A DNA stretch of 64,000 bases from NCBI RefSeq assembly GCF_003160695.1, contig NZ_QGDD01000013.1, forward strand, positions 1 to 64,000, written 5' to 3'. The notes beneath the pieces are model-generated. The model did not search any database, was not told the origin of the DNA, and saw only the letters and a program-made list of their open reading frames with translations. The position numbers were made by a program, and so were the translations under genes. Shown here piece by piece: positions 33,414-43,553 of this stretch. Each line of letters starts with the position of its first letter. Within the stretch, counting starts at the first letter, position 1. This DNA is from Nocardioides silvaticus. GTDB lineage: Bacteria > Actinomycetota > Actinomycetes > Propionibacteriales > Nocardioidaceae.

Positions 33414-35003
33414 TCAGACGAGGTCGACGGCGCGGATCGAGGCGGCCGAGATCGCGGAGGCGATCTCGGTGAGGGTGTCGGCGGGGATCGCGGAGTCGAC
33501 GGACAGGGCGACGAGCGCCTGGCCGCCCTTGGAGTCGCGGGAGACCTGCATGCCGGCGATGTTGACCTGGGCGTCGCCGAGGATCTGGCCGACGGTGCCG
33601 ACCATGCCCGGGCGGTCGTCGTAGGTGAAGAACGCCAGGTGGTCGGTCGGCTCGATGTCGATGTCGTAGCCGTTGACCTCGACCAGGCGCTCGCGCTGGT
33701 GGATGCCGACGAGGGTGCCGCTGACGGAGATCTGAGCGCCGTCGGCCAGGGTGCCGCGGATCGTGATCAGGTTGCGGTGGTCGGGGCTGTCGGCGTCGGT
33801 GACGAGACGTACGGCGACGCCTCGCTCGGCCGCGAGGAGCGGTGCGTTGACGTAGGAGACCTGGTCCTCGACGACGCTGCTGAACACGCCCTTCAGCGCG
33901 GCCAGCTCGAGCACCTTGACGTCGTGGTCGGTGATCTCGCCGCGCACCTCGACGTCGAGCTGCTGGGGGAGCTCGCCGGCAACGCCGGTGAAGATCTGGC
34001 CGAGCTTCTCGGTCAGCGGGATGCCGGGCCGCACGTCCTCGGCGATGACGCCGCCCTGGACGTTGACGGCGTCGGGCACCAGCTCGCCGGCGAGCGCGAG
34101 GCGCACCGACCTCGCGACGGCGATGCCGGCCTTCTCCTGGGCCTCGTCGGTCGAGGCGCCGAGGTGGGGGGTCGCGACGACGTTCTCCAGCTCGAAGAGC
34201 GGGCTGTCGGTGCACGGCTCCTTGGCGAACACGTCGAGGCCGGCGGCGGCGATGCGGCCGGTCTTGAGGGCGTCGAAGAGGGCGGCCTCGTCGACGATGC
34301 CGCCCCGGGCGGCGTTGACGAGCACGAGCGACGGCTTGGCCTTGGCGAGTTGGTCGGCACCGATGAGGCCCGCGGTCTCGGGAGTCTTCGGCAGGTGCAC
34401 GGACATGAAGTCCGACTCCGACAGGAGGGTGTCGAGGTCGACGAGGCGGACGCCCATCTGGGCGGCGCGGCCGGCCTGCACGTAGGGGTCGTAGGCGATC
34501 ACGTTCATGCCGAAGGCGCTCAGCCGTTGGGCGACGAGGACGCCGATCCGGCCGAGGCCGACGATGCCGACGGTCTTCTCGTAGAGCTCGATGCCGCTGT
34601 ACCTCGACCGCTTCCACTCGCCGTTCTTCAGCGCCGCGTGTGCGGGCGAGACGTTGCGGGCGGCGGCGAGCATCAGCGCGACGGCGAGCTCGGCCGCGGA
34701 GACGATGTTGGAGGTCGGCGCGTTGACGACCATCACACCGGACTGGGTGGCCGCCTTCACGTCGACGTTGTCGAGGCCGACCCCGGCCCGCGCGACGACC
34801 TTGAGGCGCTTGGCGGCGGCCAGCGCCTCGGCGTCGACCTTGGTCGCCGACCGCACGAGGATCGCGTCGACGTCGGCGATCGCGGGCAGCAGCTCGTCGC
34901 GGTCCGCACCGTTGCAGTGCCGGATCTCGAAGTCCGGGCCCAGCGCCTCGACGGTGGCGGGGCTGAGCTCTTCGGCGAGGAGTACGACGGGACGGTCAGT
35001 CAC
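33414..35003 (-). CDS. serA: D-3-phosphoglycerate dehydrogenase
   Basis: First step of serine synthesis: 3-phosphoglycerate + NAD+ to 3-phosphohydroxypyruvate. 529 residues, the long type with an intervening (ASB) domain and C-terminal ACT domain as in mycobacteria. NAD motif VGIVGLGRIGVLVA (145-158); catalytic Arg233 (AARGGIVDE), Glu262 (FAKEP) and His280 (TPHLGAS). The ACT domain (about 455-529) suggests feedback by serine. GTG start at 35003 with AAGGA about 11 nt upstream. The longer frame to 35072 is rejected because conserved sequence begins at DRPVVLLAE. Confidence 0.96.
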   Translation of the reverse strand: MTDRPVVLLAEELSPATVEALGPDFEIRHCNGADRDELLPAIADVDAILVRSATKVDAEALAAAKRLKVVARAGVGLDNVDVKAATQSGVMVVNAPTSNIVSAAELAVALMLAAARNVSPAHAALKNGEWKRSRYSGIELYEKTVGIVGLGRIGVLVAQRLSAFGMNVIAYDPYVQAGRAAQMGVRLVDLDTLLSESDFMSVHLPKTPETAGLIGADQLAKAKPSLVLVNAARGGIVDEAALFDALKTGRIAAAGLDVFAKEPCTDSPLFELENVVATPHLGASTDEAQEKAGIAVARSVRLALAGELVPDAVNVQGGVIAEDVRPGIPLTEKLGQIFTGVAGELPQQLDVEVRGEITDHDVKVLELAALKGVFSSVVEDQVSYVNAPLLAAERGVAVRLVTDADSPDHRNLITIRGTLADGAQISVSGTLVGIHQRERLVEVNGYDIDIEPTDHLAFFTYDDRPGMVGTVGQILGDAQVNIAGMQVSRDSKGGQALVALSVDSAIPADTLTEIASAISAASIRAVDLV

Positions 35004-35172
35004 AGCTGTGGGGTCCTTCGAACGAGGATCGTGCGGGGCGGTGAAGGTGCACGACGCTGTGCCTCTCCTCACGGTACCGGACCGGTTCCTGTGTCACGAA
35101 CCTGTGTCAGACATCGAAAGGGCGCGTGGCGGGCCGGACGTAAATGGGTCGCGCCCCGCACGCCCGCGCGCC

Positions 35173-35233
35173 TACGGTGGTGCACATGGAGCTCTGAGGC
35201 CGTCCGCGTCCGCCCCCTCACCCAGAGAGCTCC
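35173..35233 (+). promoter_or_regulatory. Leader of the ABC-F gene: -10 box, micro-ORF and hairpin over the ribosome-binding site
   Basis: TACGGT (35173-35178) is followed after 7 nt by the micro-ORF at 35186. GGAGCTCT (35188-35195) can pair with AGAGCTCC (35226-35233), which ends one base before the ABC-F ATG and includes the only purine-rich ribosome-binding sequence (AGAGAG, 35224-35229). When the stem forms, initiation would be blocked; a ribosome held on the micro-ORF would open it. This resembles translational attenuation of antibiotic-resistance ABC-F and erm genes. The mechanism is inferred. Confidence 0.55.
35186..35197 (+). CDS. Micro-ORF Met-Glu-Leu upstream of the ABC-F gene
   Basis: ATG GAG CTC TGA, beginning 7 nt after TACGGT, so it would be the first start codon of a leaderless transcript. 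Its codons form the left arm of the hairpin that sequesters the downstream ribosome-binding site. A three-codon ORF can occur by chance; the position is what makes it interesting. Confidence 0.4.
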   Translation: MEL

Positions 35234-35234
35234 T

Positions 35235-36803
<1,569 letters not shown>

Positions 36804-36819
36804 GGGTGTCCGGGCAGGG

Positions 36820-37536
36820 TCAGATCGCGCAGCCGTCGGGGCCGCAGGCGTCGGCGTCCTCGGCGCCGGGCACCGTCGCGAGGACCGGCCGGCTCTCCGA
36901 CCACGCGCGCTCGAGGAGCTGGGCGAACAGCTCGGTCGGCTGGGCACCGGAGACGCCGTACTTCTCGTCGACCACGAAGAACGGCACACCGTTGGCGCCG
37001 TACGCCCGCGCCTGCGCGACGTCGGCGGCGACCGCGTCGGCGTACTCCTCGCTCGCGAGCACCGCGCTGACCCGTCCGGCGTCGAGGCCGATCCCGGTCG
37101 CGACCTCGCGGAGGACGTCGTGGTCGGCGAGGTTGCGGGCCTCGCCGAAGTAGGCGTGCAGGAGAGCGTCCTTGAGCGCCGCCTGCTGGCCCCGGCCGCC
37201 CTCGGCGAGCGCGAGGTGGAGCAGCCGGTGGGCGTCGACGGTGGCGGCATGCGGCGAGTCGGGGTGCCGGGACCAGTCCATCCCGAGCTCGGCGGCGACC
37301 GCGATCACCGCGCCCTGCTTCTCGGCGGCCTCCTCGAGGCTCAGTCCGTACTTGCGGGCCAGCATCTGCTGCGCCGTCTCCGTGGGCTCGGTGGGAGCAC
37401 CGGGGTCGAGAAGGAAGGAGTGGAAGACCATCTCCACCTCGTCGCGGTGCGGGAAGTCGGCCAGCGCCCGCTCGAGCCGGCGCTTGCCGATGGAGCACCA
37501 GGGACAGACGACGTCGGACCAGATGTCGATGCGCAT
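36820..37536 (-). CDS. DsbA-family oxidoreductase (FrnE-like)
   Basis: 238 residues, thioredoxin fold with helical insertion. The active site CPWC (11-14) follows MRIDIWSDVV. The cis-Pro loop is NGVPFFVVDEKYGVSGAQ (about 182-199). There is no signal peptide, so it acts in the cytoplasm, as for FrnE/2-hydroxychromene isomerase-like members. The extreme C-terminus carries CGPDGC, an additional Cys pair seen in FrnE proteins that may be redox- or metal-sensitive. Convergent with the ABC-F gene, 16 bp apart. No strong start signal besides ATG. Confidence 0.92.
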   Translation of the reverse strand: MRIDIWSDVVCPWCSIGKRRLERALADFPHRDEVEMVFHSFLLDPGAPTEPTETAQQMLARKYGLSLEEAAEKQGAVIAVAAELGMDWSRHPDSPHAATVDAHRLLHLALAEGGRGQQAALKDALLHAYFGEARNLADHDVLREVATGIGLDAGRVSAVLASEEYADAVAADVAQARAYGANGVPFFVVDEKYGVSGAQPTELFAQLLERAWSESRPVLATVPGAEDADACGPDGCAI

Positions 37537-37700
37537 GTCGTTGAAACCGCAAGCACCTCGGTGGTGTTCCCCGGGGGTGCTCCCGCCGTACCCCGAGGGT
37601 CGGCCTCCCCCTCCCCTGGGTGGCCTCAGGGTCGGGTCAGGGGCCGATCCGGGGGTCTGCCCGACGCGCGCAGGAGGGCTCGGCCGGAAGGCTGACGGCC

Positions 37701-38621
37701 ATGATCACCATCGACTCCCTCACCAAGAAGTACGGCGCCTTCACCGCCGTCGACGAGGTGACGTTCACCGCCGAGCCCGGTCGGGTGACCGGCTTCCTCG
37801 GCCCGAACGGCGCCGGCAAGTCCACCACCATGCGGGTCATGGTCGGCCTCACCGAGCCGACCTCCGGCCACGTCCACGTCCTCGGCCGCCCCTTCGGCGC
37901 CCTGCCGAACCCCGGCCGCGAGGTCGGCGTCCTGCTGGACGCGTCCGCCCAGCACGCGGGCCGCACCGGCCGCGAGATCCTCACCATCGCGGCGCGCACC
38001 ATGGGCCTGCCCAAGGGGCGCGTCGACGAGATGCTCGAGCGTGTCAGCCTCACCGAGGAGGAGGCGGGCCGCCGTGTGCGCAACTACTCCCTCGGCATGC
38101 GGCAGCGGCTCGGCATCGCGACCGCGCTGCTCGGCGACCCCGAGGTCCTCATCCTCGACGAGCCGGCCAACGGACTCGACCCGGCCGGCATCCGTTGGAT
38201 GCGCGACCTGCTGCGCGGGTTCGGTGACCAGGGCGGCACCGTGCTGCTCTCCAGCCACCTGCTCCACGAGATCGAGGTCATCGCCGACGACATCGTCGTC
38301 ATCGGCAACGGCCGGATCGTCGCGGGCGGCACCAAGGAGGAGCTGCTGGCGTCGGCCGGCACCCTGGCCCGCGCGGCTGACCCCGCCGTCCTGAGCCGCG
38401 CCCTCGAGGCCGCCGGCCTCGTCACCTCGATCGCCGACGGCGCGGTCTTCACCGACGCCGACCTCACCACCGTCGGGCGGGCGGCGTTCGCCGCCGGCAT
38501 CGCCCTCACCGAGCTGCGCACGGCCGACGGAGCGGGGCTGGAGGAGATGTTCCTCGAGCTGACCGCCGAGAGCCAGCGCGACGCCGTCACCGACAACAAG
38601 CTGGAAGGAGCCGCGGCATGA
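37701..38621 (+). CDS. ABC transporter ATP-binding protein
   Basis: 306 residues. Walker A GPNGAGKST (about 34-42), signature YSLGMRQRLG (about 133-142), Walker B ILDEPANGLDP and the switch histidine in LLSSHLLHE. The C-terminal 80 residues are the extension seen in DrrA/CcmA-type exporters of drugs or lipids. ATG 37701 with GGAAGG about 9 nt upstream; the frame is open further up but unconserved. Overlaps the permease by ATGA. The export substrate is unknown. The 163 bp upstream (37537-37700) hold no other recognisable feature. Confidence 0.93.
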   Translation: MITIDSLTKKYGAFTAVDEVTFTAEPGRVTGFLGPNGAGKSTTMRVMVGLTEPTSGHVHVLGRPFGALPNPGREVGVLLDASAQHAGRTGREILTIAARTMGLPKGRVDEMLERVSLTEEEAGRRVRNYSLGMRQRLGIATALLGDPEVLILDEPANGLDPAGIRWMRDLLRGFGDQGGTVLLSSHLLHEIEVIADDIVVIGNGRIVAGGTKEELLASAGTLARAADPAVLSRALEAAGLVTSIADGAVFTDADLTTVGRAAFAAGIALTELRTADGAGLEEMFLELTAESQRDAVTDNKLEGAAA

Positions 38622-39466
38622 GCACCGCGACCATGACCCCGGAGGCGTCCAACACGCCTTCGACCGTCGGCGGCGGGACCGCTGCCGTCGCCCGGCGCCC
38701 CGAGCGCGCCGTACCCGACCCGATCCCCTTCGGCCGGATCCTCGGCGTCGAGCTGCGCAAGATGTTCGACACCCGGTCCGGCTTCTGGCTGATGGCGAGC
38801 ATCGTCATCACCTCGGCTGTCGCGACCGTGCTGACCGTCCTGCTGAGCGACCGCGACGAGCTCACCTTCGACTCGTTCGCCGCGTCGGTCGGCAGCCCGA
38901 TGTCGATCATCCTGCCCATCATCGGCGTCCTGGCGATCACCAGCGAGTGGAGCCAGCGGACCTCGCTGACCACGTTCACGCTGGTGCCGAGCCGGGGCCG
39001 GGTGATCGGGGCCAAGCTCGTCAACGTGCTGGTGATCGGCGCGGTCTCGATGCTGATCGCCCTCGGCGTCGGCGCCGTCGGCAACCTGGCGACCGCTGCC
39101 ATCACCGGCAACGACGCGGTGTGGGACATCCCGGCCTGGACGTTCGCCCAGATCGTCCTCGCCAACGAGCTCGGCATGATCTTCGGCTTCACCCTCGGCC
39201 TGCTGTTCCGCAGCTCGCCCGCGGGCATCGTCGGCTACTTCGTGTGGGCCCTGGTCCTGCCTGGGATCTCCGAGGCGCTCGCGTCCGCCCAGGACTGGTG
39301 GGCCGACAACGCCGCCTGGTTCGACGTGAACCAGACCCGGTTCCTGCTCTTCGACTCCAAGCTGACCGACACCGAGTGGGTCCAGCTGGCCGTCACGTCG
39401 GGCATCTGGGTCGTGCTGCCGTTCCTCATCGGCCTGCGGCTGGTCATGCGGTCCGAGGTCAAGTAG
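38618..39466 (+). CDS. ABC transporter permease (ABC-2 type)
   Basis: 282 residues. A hydrophilic N-terminus (1-40) then about six membrane helices, among them WLMASIVITSAVATVLTVLL, MSIILPIIGVLAITSEW, VLVIGAVSMLIALGVGAVG and GIVGYFVWALVLPGI. SEWSQRTSLTTFTLVPSRGR is a typical cytoplasmic loop of this class. It forms the exporter with the ATPase gene it overlaps. A strong hairpin follows the stop. Confidence 0.9.
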   Translation: MSTATMTPEASNTPSTVGGGTAAVARRPERAVPDPIPFGRILGVELRKMFDTRSGFWLMASIVITSAVATVLTVLLSDRDELTFDSFAASVGSPMSIILPIIGVLAITSEWSQRTSLTTFTLVPSRGRVIGAKLVNVLVIGAVSMLIALGVGAVGNLATAAITGNDAVWDIPAWTFAQIVLANELGMIFGFTLGLLFRSSPAGIVGYFVWALVLPGISEALASAQDWWADNAAWFDVNQTRFLLFDSKLTDTEWVQLAVTSGIWVVLPFLIGLRLVMRSEVK

Positions 39467-39475
39467 CGCGCACCC

Positions 39476-39521
39476 GACGTCCTGCGGACGGGGCCGCCGA
39501 CGGCCCCGTCCGTCGGACGTC
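39476..39521 (+). terminator. Strong GC-rich hairpin after the ABC exporter operon
   Basis: GACGTCC (39476-39482) and GGACGGGGCCG (39486-39496) pair with CGGCCCCGTCC (39501-39511) and GGACGTC (39515-39521), separated by a small symmetric internal loop. It lies 10 bp after the permease stop. There is no U-tract, which is common for actinobacterial terminators. Confidence 0.75.
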
Positions 39522-39626
39522 CTCGTCGGTCCTAGTCCGATCGGGCCATCCGTCCGGACCCCTTGACCGATGTGGTCGCCGCGCCCGTGGCGCAGGGTAG
39601 AGATGCGATGAAAAAGGAGGCACCCG

Positions 39627-39788
39627 ATGCTTGTCGCACCAGCAGCGTTCCCGACGCCGAAGCCGGAGACCCGGCCCTCCGCCGGCGAACGGCAGGCCAC
39701 GTGGGCGATCATCCTGATCTCCCTCGCCCTGTTCTGGTACGGCGTGGGCGTGGGTGTCCAGCACCTCTGGACCTCGTTCGCCGGCTGA
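39627..39788 (+). CDS. Small single-pass membrane protein (53 aa)
   Basis: ATG 39627 follows AAGGAGG with 6-nt spacing, the best ribosome-binding site in the window. The product begins MLVAPAAFPTPKPETRPSAG, has one membrane helix (about 25-45, ATWAIILISLALFWYGVGVG) and ends QHLWTSFAG. A second ATG at 39608 is in another frame without support. Function unknown; it lies alone between the exporter operon terminator and a convergent GNAT gene. Confidence 0.75.
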   Translation: MLVAPAAFPTPKPETRPSAGERQATWAIILISLALFWYGVGVGVQHLWTSFAG

Positions 39789-39798
39789 CCGGCGCCGG

Positions 39799-40308
39799 CT
39801 ACCGCTGACGCGGGATCGCCAGCCACTCCGCCCAGGAGAGGTCGCGCCCGACGTACCGCGGGGCCTGCAGCGGCCAGTCCTCGGCGATCCACCTCGGGAC
39901 CAGCTCGTCGAGGGCGGTCTCGACCTCGGTGCCGACGTACTCGTCGCGCACCCACCACGAGATGTCCGCGTCACCGCCGGCCTTGTCGGTCGGGTCGATG
40001 TAGACGCAGCCGATCAGCTCGGTCTCCTCGGCGTCGAAGAGCGCGTAGTTGAAGGACTCGTGGGCCACGATCTCGTCCCAGTGGTGCTGCAGGTCCTCCC
40101 GGTCCTGCTCGGCGGTCATGTCGGCCGGCGGCCAGCCCCACGCCTCGCCGTAGATCGACCACAGCCGCTCGCGGGAGCCCATCACCGCGGGCATGTCGAG
40201 CTCGGTGTCGTCGGGGTGGATCGGCCGGAGGTGGTGCCCGGTCGGCAGCTCGACGCGGGTGGGGTGCTCCCAGTCGGCGGGCAACCAGGGGGTCTCGTCG
40301 TTGGTCAC
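39799..40308 (-). CDS. GNAT-like acetyltransferase
   Basis: 169 residues, acidic. The centre reads FNYALFDAEETELIGCVYID, then PTDKAGGDADISWWVRDEYVG, which matches strand 4 and the following segment of the GNAT fold, but the acetyl-CoA pyrophosphate loop (R/Q-x-x-G-x-G/A) is degenerate (RDEYVGTEVE). It may be an atypical or inactive member. GTG at 40308, exactly 6 nt after TAGGGT, leaderless type. The stop is 10 bp from the convergent small membrane protein gene. Confidence 0.7.
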   Translation of the reverse strand: MTNDETPWLPADWEHPTRVELPTGHHLRPIHPDDTELDMPAVMGSRERLWSIYGEAWGWPPADMTAEQDREDLQHHWDEIVAHESFNYALFDAEETELIGCVYIDPTDKAGGDADISWWVRDEYVGTEVETALDELVPRWIAEDWPLQAPRYVGRDLSWAEWLAIPRQR

Positions 40309-40314
40309 CGCGGC

Positions 40315-40320
40315 ACCCTA
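40315..40320 (-). promoter_or_regulatory. -10 box of the GNAT-like gene (leaderless)
   Basis: TAGGGT on the minus strand, 6 nt before the GTG at 40308. Confidence 0.6.
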
Positions 40321-40407
40321 CGTGCGGAGCGCGGGCCGCGCCGCCGAATTGCGGCGGGCGGGCGCGGCGGGGGCGCGGGCGACGTCGCGGGATGACAGCA
40401 TCGCGGG

Positions 40408-41805
40408 ATGACGGCACTCTCGGCCCGGCTGCTCGGCGGCTTCCTCGCGATCGCGACCGTCCTCGGACTCGGGGCCGCCCCGGCCACGGCAGCCGACCCG
40501 GAGCCGCCCGTCCTCACCATCACCGCGCCGCGCGCGCACGAGGGCGAGCCGACGACGGTGACCGTGGTCGTCACCCGGCTCGGCGCGCCGGTCAGCGGTG
40601 CGGCCGTGACCGTCGAGCGCCGTCGGAACGGCGCCTGGACACCGGTCGCGGAGGTGGTCACCGACGCCCAGGGCGTCGCCACGACCGAGGTCACGTTGGC
40701 CCGCGACCCGCGCGACAACACGGTCCGCGGCACGACCCCGCCGACCCAGGAGCACGAGGGAGCGACGGCCACCTTCGACGTACCGCTGGAGAAGCGGGAC
40801 AGCGTCGTGACCTTGCGTGGGCCCGAGGAGTTCAAGGACGAGACCGAGGCGACCTTGACGATCCGCTGGCGAGCGGTGGGCGGCGGACCGGTGGCCGGGA
40901 ACGTCCGGCTCCTGCGCCGGCTCGCGGGCGAGCGGAAGTGGCACGCCGTACGACGGCTCGCGACCGGCGCCGACGGCGAGGTCGCTGTCGACGTGTCCCC
41001 GCGCGTCGACAGCCGCTGGCGCGCGATCGCCGTCGGGGTGCCGTGGGCGCGCCGCGGCCGCAGCGACGTGCACCGCCTCGACAACCTGCCGCCGATCGCG
41101 CCGGTGTCGATGCCGCGCGGGGCGCCGCGCCCGCGCCGGTCGCTGCCGCCGCAGAAGCACGCGGTCGGCAAGGGCGCCAACGCCAAGATCTCGCGGATCC
41201 CCGGCGGCGTGTGGCGGCAGATGACCGGTCGCAGCTGGCACGCCGGCTGCCCCGTCGGGCGCGCCGGCCTGCGGCTGGTCCGCGTCAACTACTGGGACTA
41301 CACCGGCTACCGGCGCCGCGGCGAGGTCGTCGTCGCCTCGGGTGTCGCCCGTCAGGTCGCGGGTGCGCTGAAGGCGATGTACGCCGCCGAGCTGCCGATC
41401 CGCTCGATGTACCGCGTCGACCGGTTCGGCTGGTCCGCCCGGCTGCACGGGGCCGACGACTACGCCTCGATGTCCGCCGGCAACACCTCGGCCTTCAACT
41501 GCCGGGAGGTCGTCGGCCGCCCCGGCGTCCGGTCACCGCACTCCTACGGCCGGTCCCTCGACATCAACCCGTGGGAGAACCCCTACCGCTCCCCCCGCGG
41601 CGTCTTCCCCAACACCTGGTGGCTGAGTCGCTCCCACCCCGAGGTCGCCTGGCGCTCCCGGAGCCACCGCGTCGTGCAGATCATGGCGGGCCACGGCCTG
41701 CGCTGGACCTACGGTCTGCAGGACATCCACCACTTCGACGCCGTCCCCCGCGGCGGGCGGATGATCGCGCTGCCCCGGGGTTGTGCGGACGTGGTGTGCC
41801 ACTGA
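40408..41805 (+). CDS. Secreted M15-family D-Ala-D-Ala carboxypeptidase / L-Ala-D-Glu peptidase-like
   Basis: 465 residues. A Sec signal peptide (1-29, cleaved near PATAADP) is followed by two Ig-like beta domains (about 33-130 and 131-225), a basic linker and an M15C peptidase domain (about 255-465). The zinc site is recognisable as His378 (SPHSYG), Asp385 (SLDINPWENP) and His441/442 (DIHHFD). It should cut peptidoglycan cross-bridges outside the cell. Four cysteines in the catalytic half (281, 365, 459, 464) could form disulfides. ATG 40408; CAGCAT 6 nt upstream is a weak -10 candidate. Confidence 0.88.
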   Translation: MTALSARLLGGFLAIATVLGLGAAPATAADPEPPVLTITAPRAHEGEPTTVTVVVTRLGAPVSGAAVTVERRRNGAWTPVAEVVTDAQGVATTEVTLARDPRDNTVRGTTPPTQEHEGATATFDVPLEKRDSVVTLRGPEEFKDETEATLTIRWRAVGGGPVAGNVRLLRRLAGERKWHAVRRLATGADGEVAVDVSPRVDSRWRAIAVGVPWARRGRSDVHRLDNLPPIAPVSMPRGAPRPRRSLPPQKHAVGKGANAKISRIPGGVWRQMTGRSWHAGCPVGRAGLRLVRVNYWDYTGYRRRGEVVVASGVARQVAGALKAMYAAELPIRSMYRVDRFGWSARLHGADDYASMSAGNTSAFNCREVVGRPGVRSPHSYGRSLDINPWENPYRSPRGVFPNTWWLSRSHPEVAWRSRSHRVVQIMAGHGLRWTYGLQDIHHFDAVPRGGRMIALPRGCADVVCH

Positions 41806-41820
41806 GCCGGGCTGGCCGGT

Positions 41821-41915
41821 CCGCGGAATACCCGGTCGACCGGGTGTTCCGCGGGTTGTCAGCCTCTGCAATGGCTGACAACCCGTGGGATACCCGGTCG
41901 ACCGGGTATCCCACG
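41821..41915. repeat. Triple palindromic repeat, family B, copy 2
   Basis: Three palindromes in series: 41821-41854 (34 bp, one mismatched pair), a 12-bp-arm hairpin GGGTTGTCAGCC/GGCTGACAACCC (41853-41864 and 41873-41884), and a perfect 32-bp palindrome (41884-41915) with GGTCGACC at its centre. It fills the gap between the convergent M15 peptidase and ilvC genes. It shares sequence with 15896-15954. Confidence 0.9.
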
Positions 41916-41926
41916 CCGCCCCGAGC

Positions 41927-42952
41927 TCAGCGCGCCGCCGAGCCCTCGGTGTAGTCGTCGTCGGTCTGCTTCCACGCGAAGTGGGCGCGGAGCGCCTTGC
42001 CGGTCGCCTCGATCGGGTGGCCGGCCTCCTCCTCGCGGAGCTTCTGGAACTCCGGGGCGCCGGCGTCCTGGTCGGCGATGAACCGCTCGGCGAAGGAGCC
42101 GTCGCGGATCTCGGCGAGGATGCCGCGCATCGACTCCTTGACGGCGCTGTCGATGACCCGCGGTCCGGAGACGTAGTCGCCGTACTCGGCGGTGTCGGAG
42201 ACCGACCAGCGCTGCTTGGCGATGCCGCCCTCCCACATCAGGTCGACGATCAGCTTGAGCTCGTGGAGCACCTCGAAGTAGGCGATCTCCGGCTGGTAGC
42301 CGGCCTCCATCAGGGTCTCGAAGCCGGCCTGCACGAGGTGGGAGACGCCGCCGCAGAGGACGGCCTGCTCGCCGAACAGGTCGGTCTCGGTCTCCTCGGC
42401 GAAGGTGGTCTTGATGACGCCGGCGCGGGTGCCACCGATGGCCTTGGCGTAGGACTTCGCCAGGTCCCACGCAGAGCCGGACGCGTCCTGCTCGACGGCG
42501 ATGATGTCCGGGATGCCGCGGCCGGCGACGTACTCGCGGCGCACCGTGTGTCCCGGCGCCTTCGGGGCGACCAGGATGACGTCGACGCCCTCGGGCGCCT
42601 GGATGTAGCCGAACCGGACGTTGAAGCCGTGGCCGAACACGAGCGTGTCGCCGGCGGCGATGTGCGGGGCGATCTCCTCGGCGTAGATCGTGCGCTGGTG
42701 CTGGTCGGGGGCGAGCACGACGATGACGTCGGCCTCCTCGACGGCCTCCGCGACCGGGAGCACCTTGAGGCCCTGCTCCTCGGCCTTCGCGACGCTCTTG
42801 GAGCCGGGGCGCAGGCCGACGCGCACGTCGACGCCGGAGTCGCGCAGGTTCAGCGCGTGGGCGTGGCCCTGGCTGCCGTAACCGATGACGGCCACGTGCT
42901 TGCCCTGGATCAGGGACAGGTCGGCGTCGTCGTCGTAGTAGATCTCAGCCAC
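41927..42952 (-). CDS. ilvC: Ketol-acid reductoisomerase
   Basis: Second common step of valine and isoleucine synthesis: Mg2+-dependent isomerisation and NADPH reduction of acetohydroxy acids. 341 residues, class I. NADPH loop [17 protein letters not shown] (about 25-41), [14 protein letters not shown] (about 101-114), [13 protein letters not shown], and the C-terminal knot with catalytic acids in [13 protein letters not shown] and [17 protein letters not shown] at 42952 has AAGGAG 9 nt upstream. Third gene of ilvB-ilvN-ilvC, 64 bp after ilvN; the gap contains a family E palindrome. Confidence 0.97.
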   Translation of the reverse strand: MAEIYYDDDADLSLIQGKHVAVIGYGSQGHAHALNLRDSGVDVRVGLRPGSKSVAKAEEQGLKVLPVAEAVEEADVIVVLAPDQHQRTIYAEEIAPHIAAGDTLVFGHGFNVRFGYIQAPEGVDVILVAPKAPGHTVRREYVAGRGIPDIIAVEQDASGSAWDLAKSYAKAIGGTRAGVIKTTFAEETETDLFGEQAVLCGGVSHLVQAGFETLMEAGYQPEIAYFEVLHELKLIVDLMWEGGIAKQRWSVSDTAEYGDYVSGPRVIDSAVKESMRGILAEIRDGSFAERFIADQDAGAPEFQKLREEEAGHPIEATGKALRAHFAWKQTDDDYTEGSAAR

Positions 42953-42979
42953 GGGGGGCTTCTCCTTCATCTCTTTGCT

Positions 42980-42998
42980 GGTCGAGCCTGTCGAGACC
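42980..42998. repeat. Short palindromic repeat (family E) between ilvN and ilvC
   Basis: GGTCGAGCCTGTCGAGACC, one base different from the copy inside bioB (3554-3572). It lies between the ilvN stop and the ilvC ribosome-binding site, where its hairpin could affect mRNA processing or translation of ilvC. Confidence 0.75.
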
Positions 42999-43016
42999 CG
43001 ATGGACGGTGGTGCTT

Positions 43017-43550
43017 TCAGCTGGCAGGCGTGACGGGTACGGCGACCGGCTTGCCGCGCTCGGAGATCGACCGCGAGCCGCGGCCGATCGCGATCGCACC
43101 CGACTGCACGAGCTCACGGATGCCGAACGGCTCGACCACGCGGAGGAAGTCCGCGATCTTGCCGGTGTTGCCGATGATCTGGATGGTCACGGCGTCGGGG
43201 GCGACGTCGACCACCTTCGCCTTGAACAGCTGGACCGCGTCGAGCACCTGGCTGCGGGTCTCGGGGGTGGCGCCCACCTTGACCAGCACCAGCTCGCGCT
43301 GGACCGCTGCTGCAGCGTCGAGCTCGACGATCTTGATGACCTCGACCAGCTTGTTGAGCTGCTTGGTGACCTGCTCGAGCGGACTGTCCTCGACGTTGAC
43401 GACGATCGTCATCCGGGAGACCTCGGCATGCTCGGTCGGGCCGACCGCGAGCGACTCGATGTTGAAGCCGCGGCGGCTGAACAGGGCCGCGATCCGGGTC
43501 AGGACGCCGGGCTTGTTCTCGACCAGGACCGACAGGGTGTGCTTGGCCAT
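43017..43550 (-). CDS. ilvN: Acetolactate synthase small (regulatory) subunit
   Basis: 177 residues. An N-terminal ACT domain ([20 protein letters not shown], then [23 protein letters not shown]) binds the feedback inhibitor valine, and a C-terminal domain (about 80-165) contacts IlvB. It follows ilvB by 3 bp and precedes ilvC by 64 bp; expression is set by the ilvB leader attenuator. Confidence 0.97.
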   Translation of the reverse strand: MAKHTLSVLVENKPGVLTRIAALFSRRGFNIESLAVGPTEHAEVSRMTIVVNVEDSPLEQVTKQLNKLVEVIKIVELDAAAAVQRELVLVKVGATPETRSQVLDAVQLFKAKVVDVAPDAVTIQIIGNTGKIADFLRVVEPFGIRELVQSGAIAIGRGSRSISERGKPVAVPVTPAS

Positions 43551-43553
43551 GGC

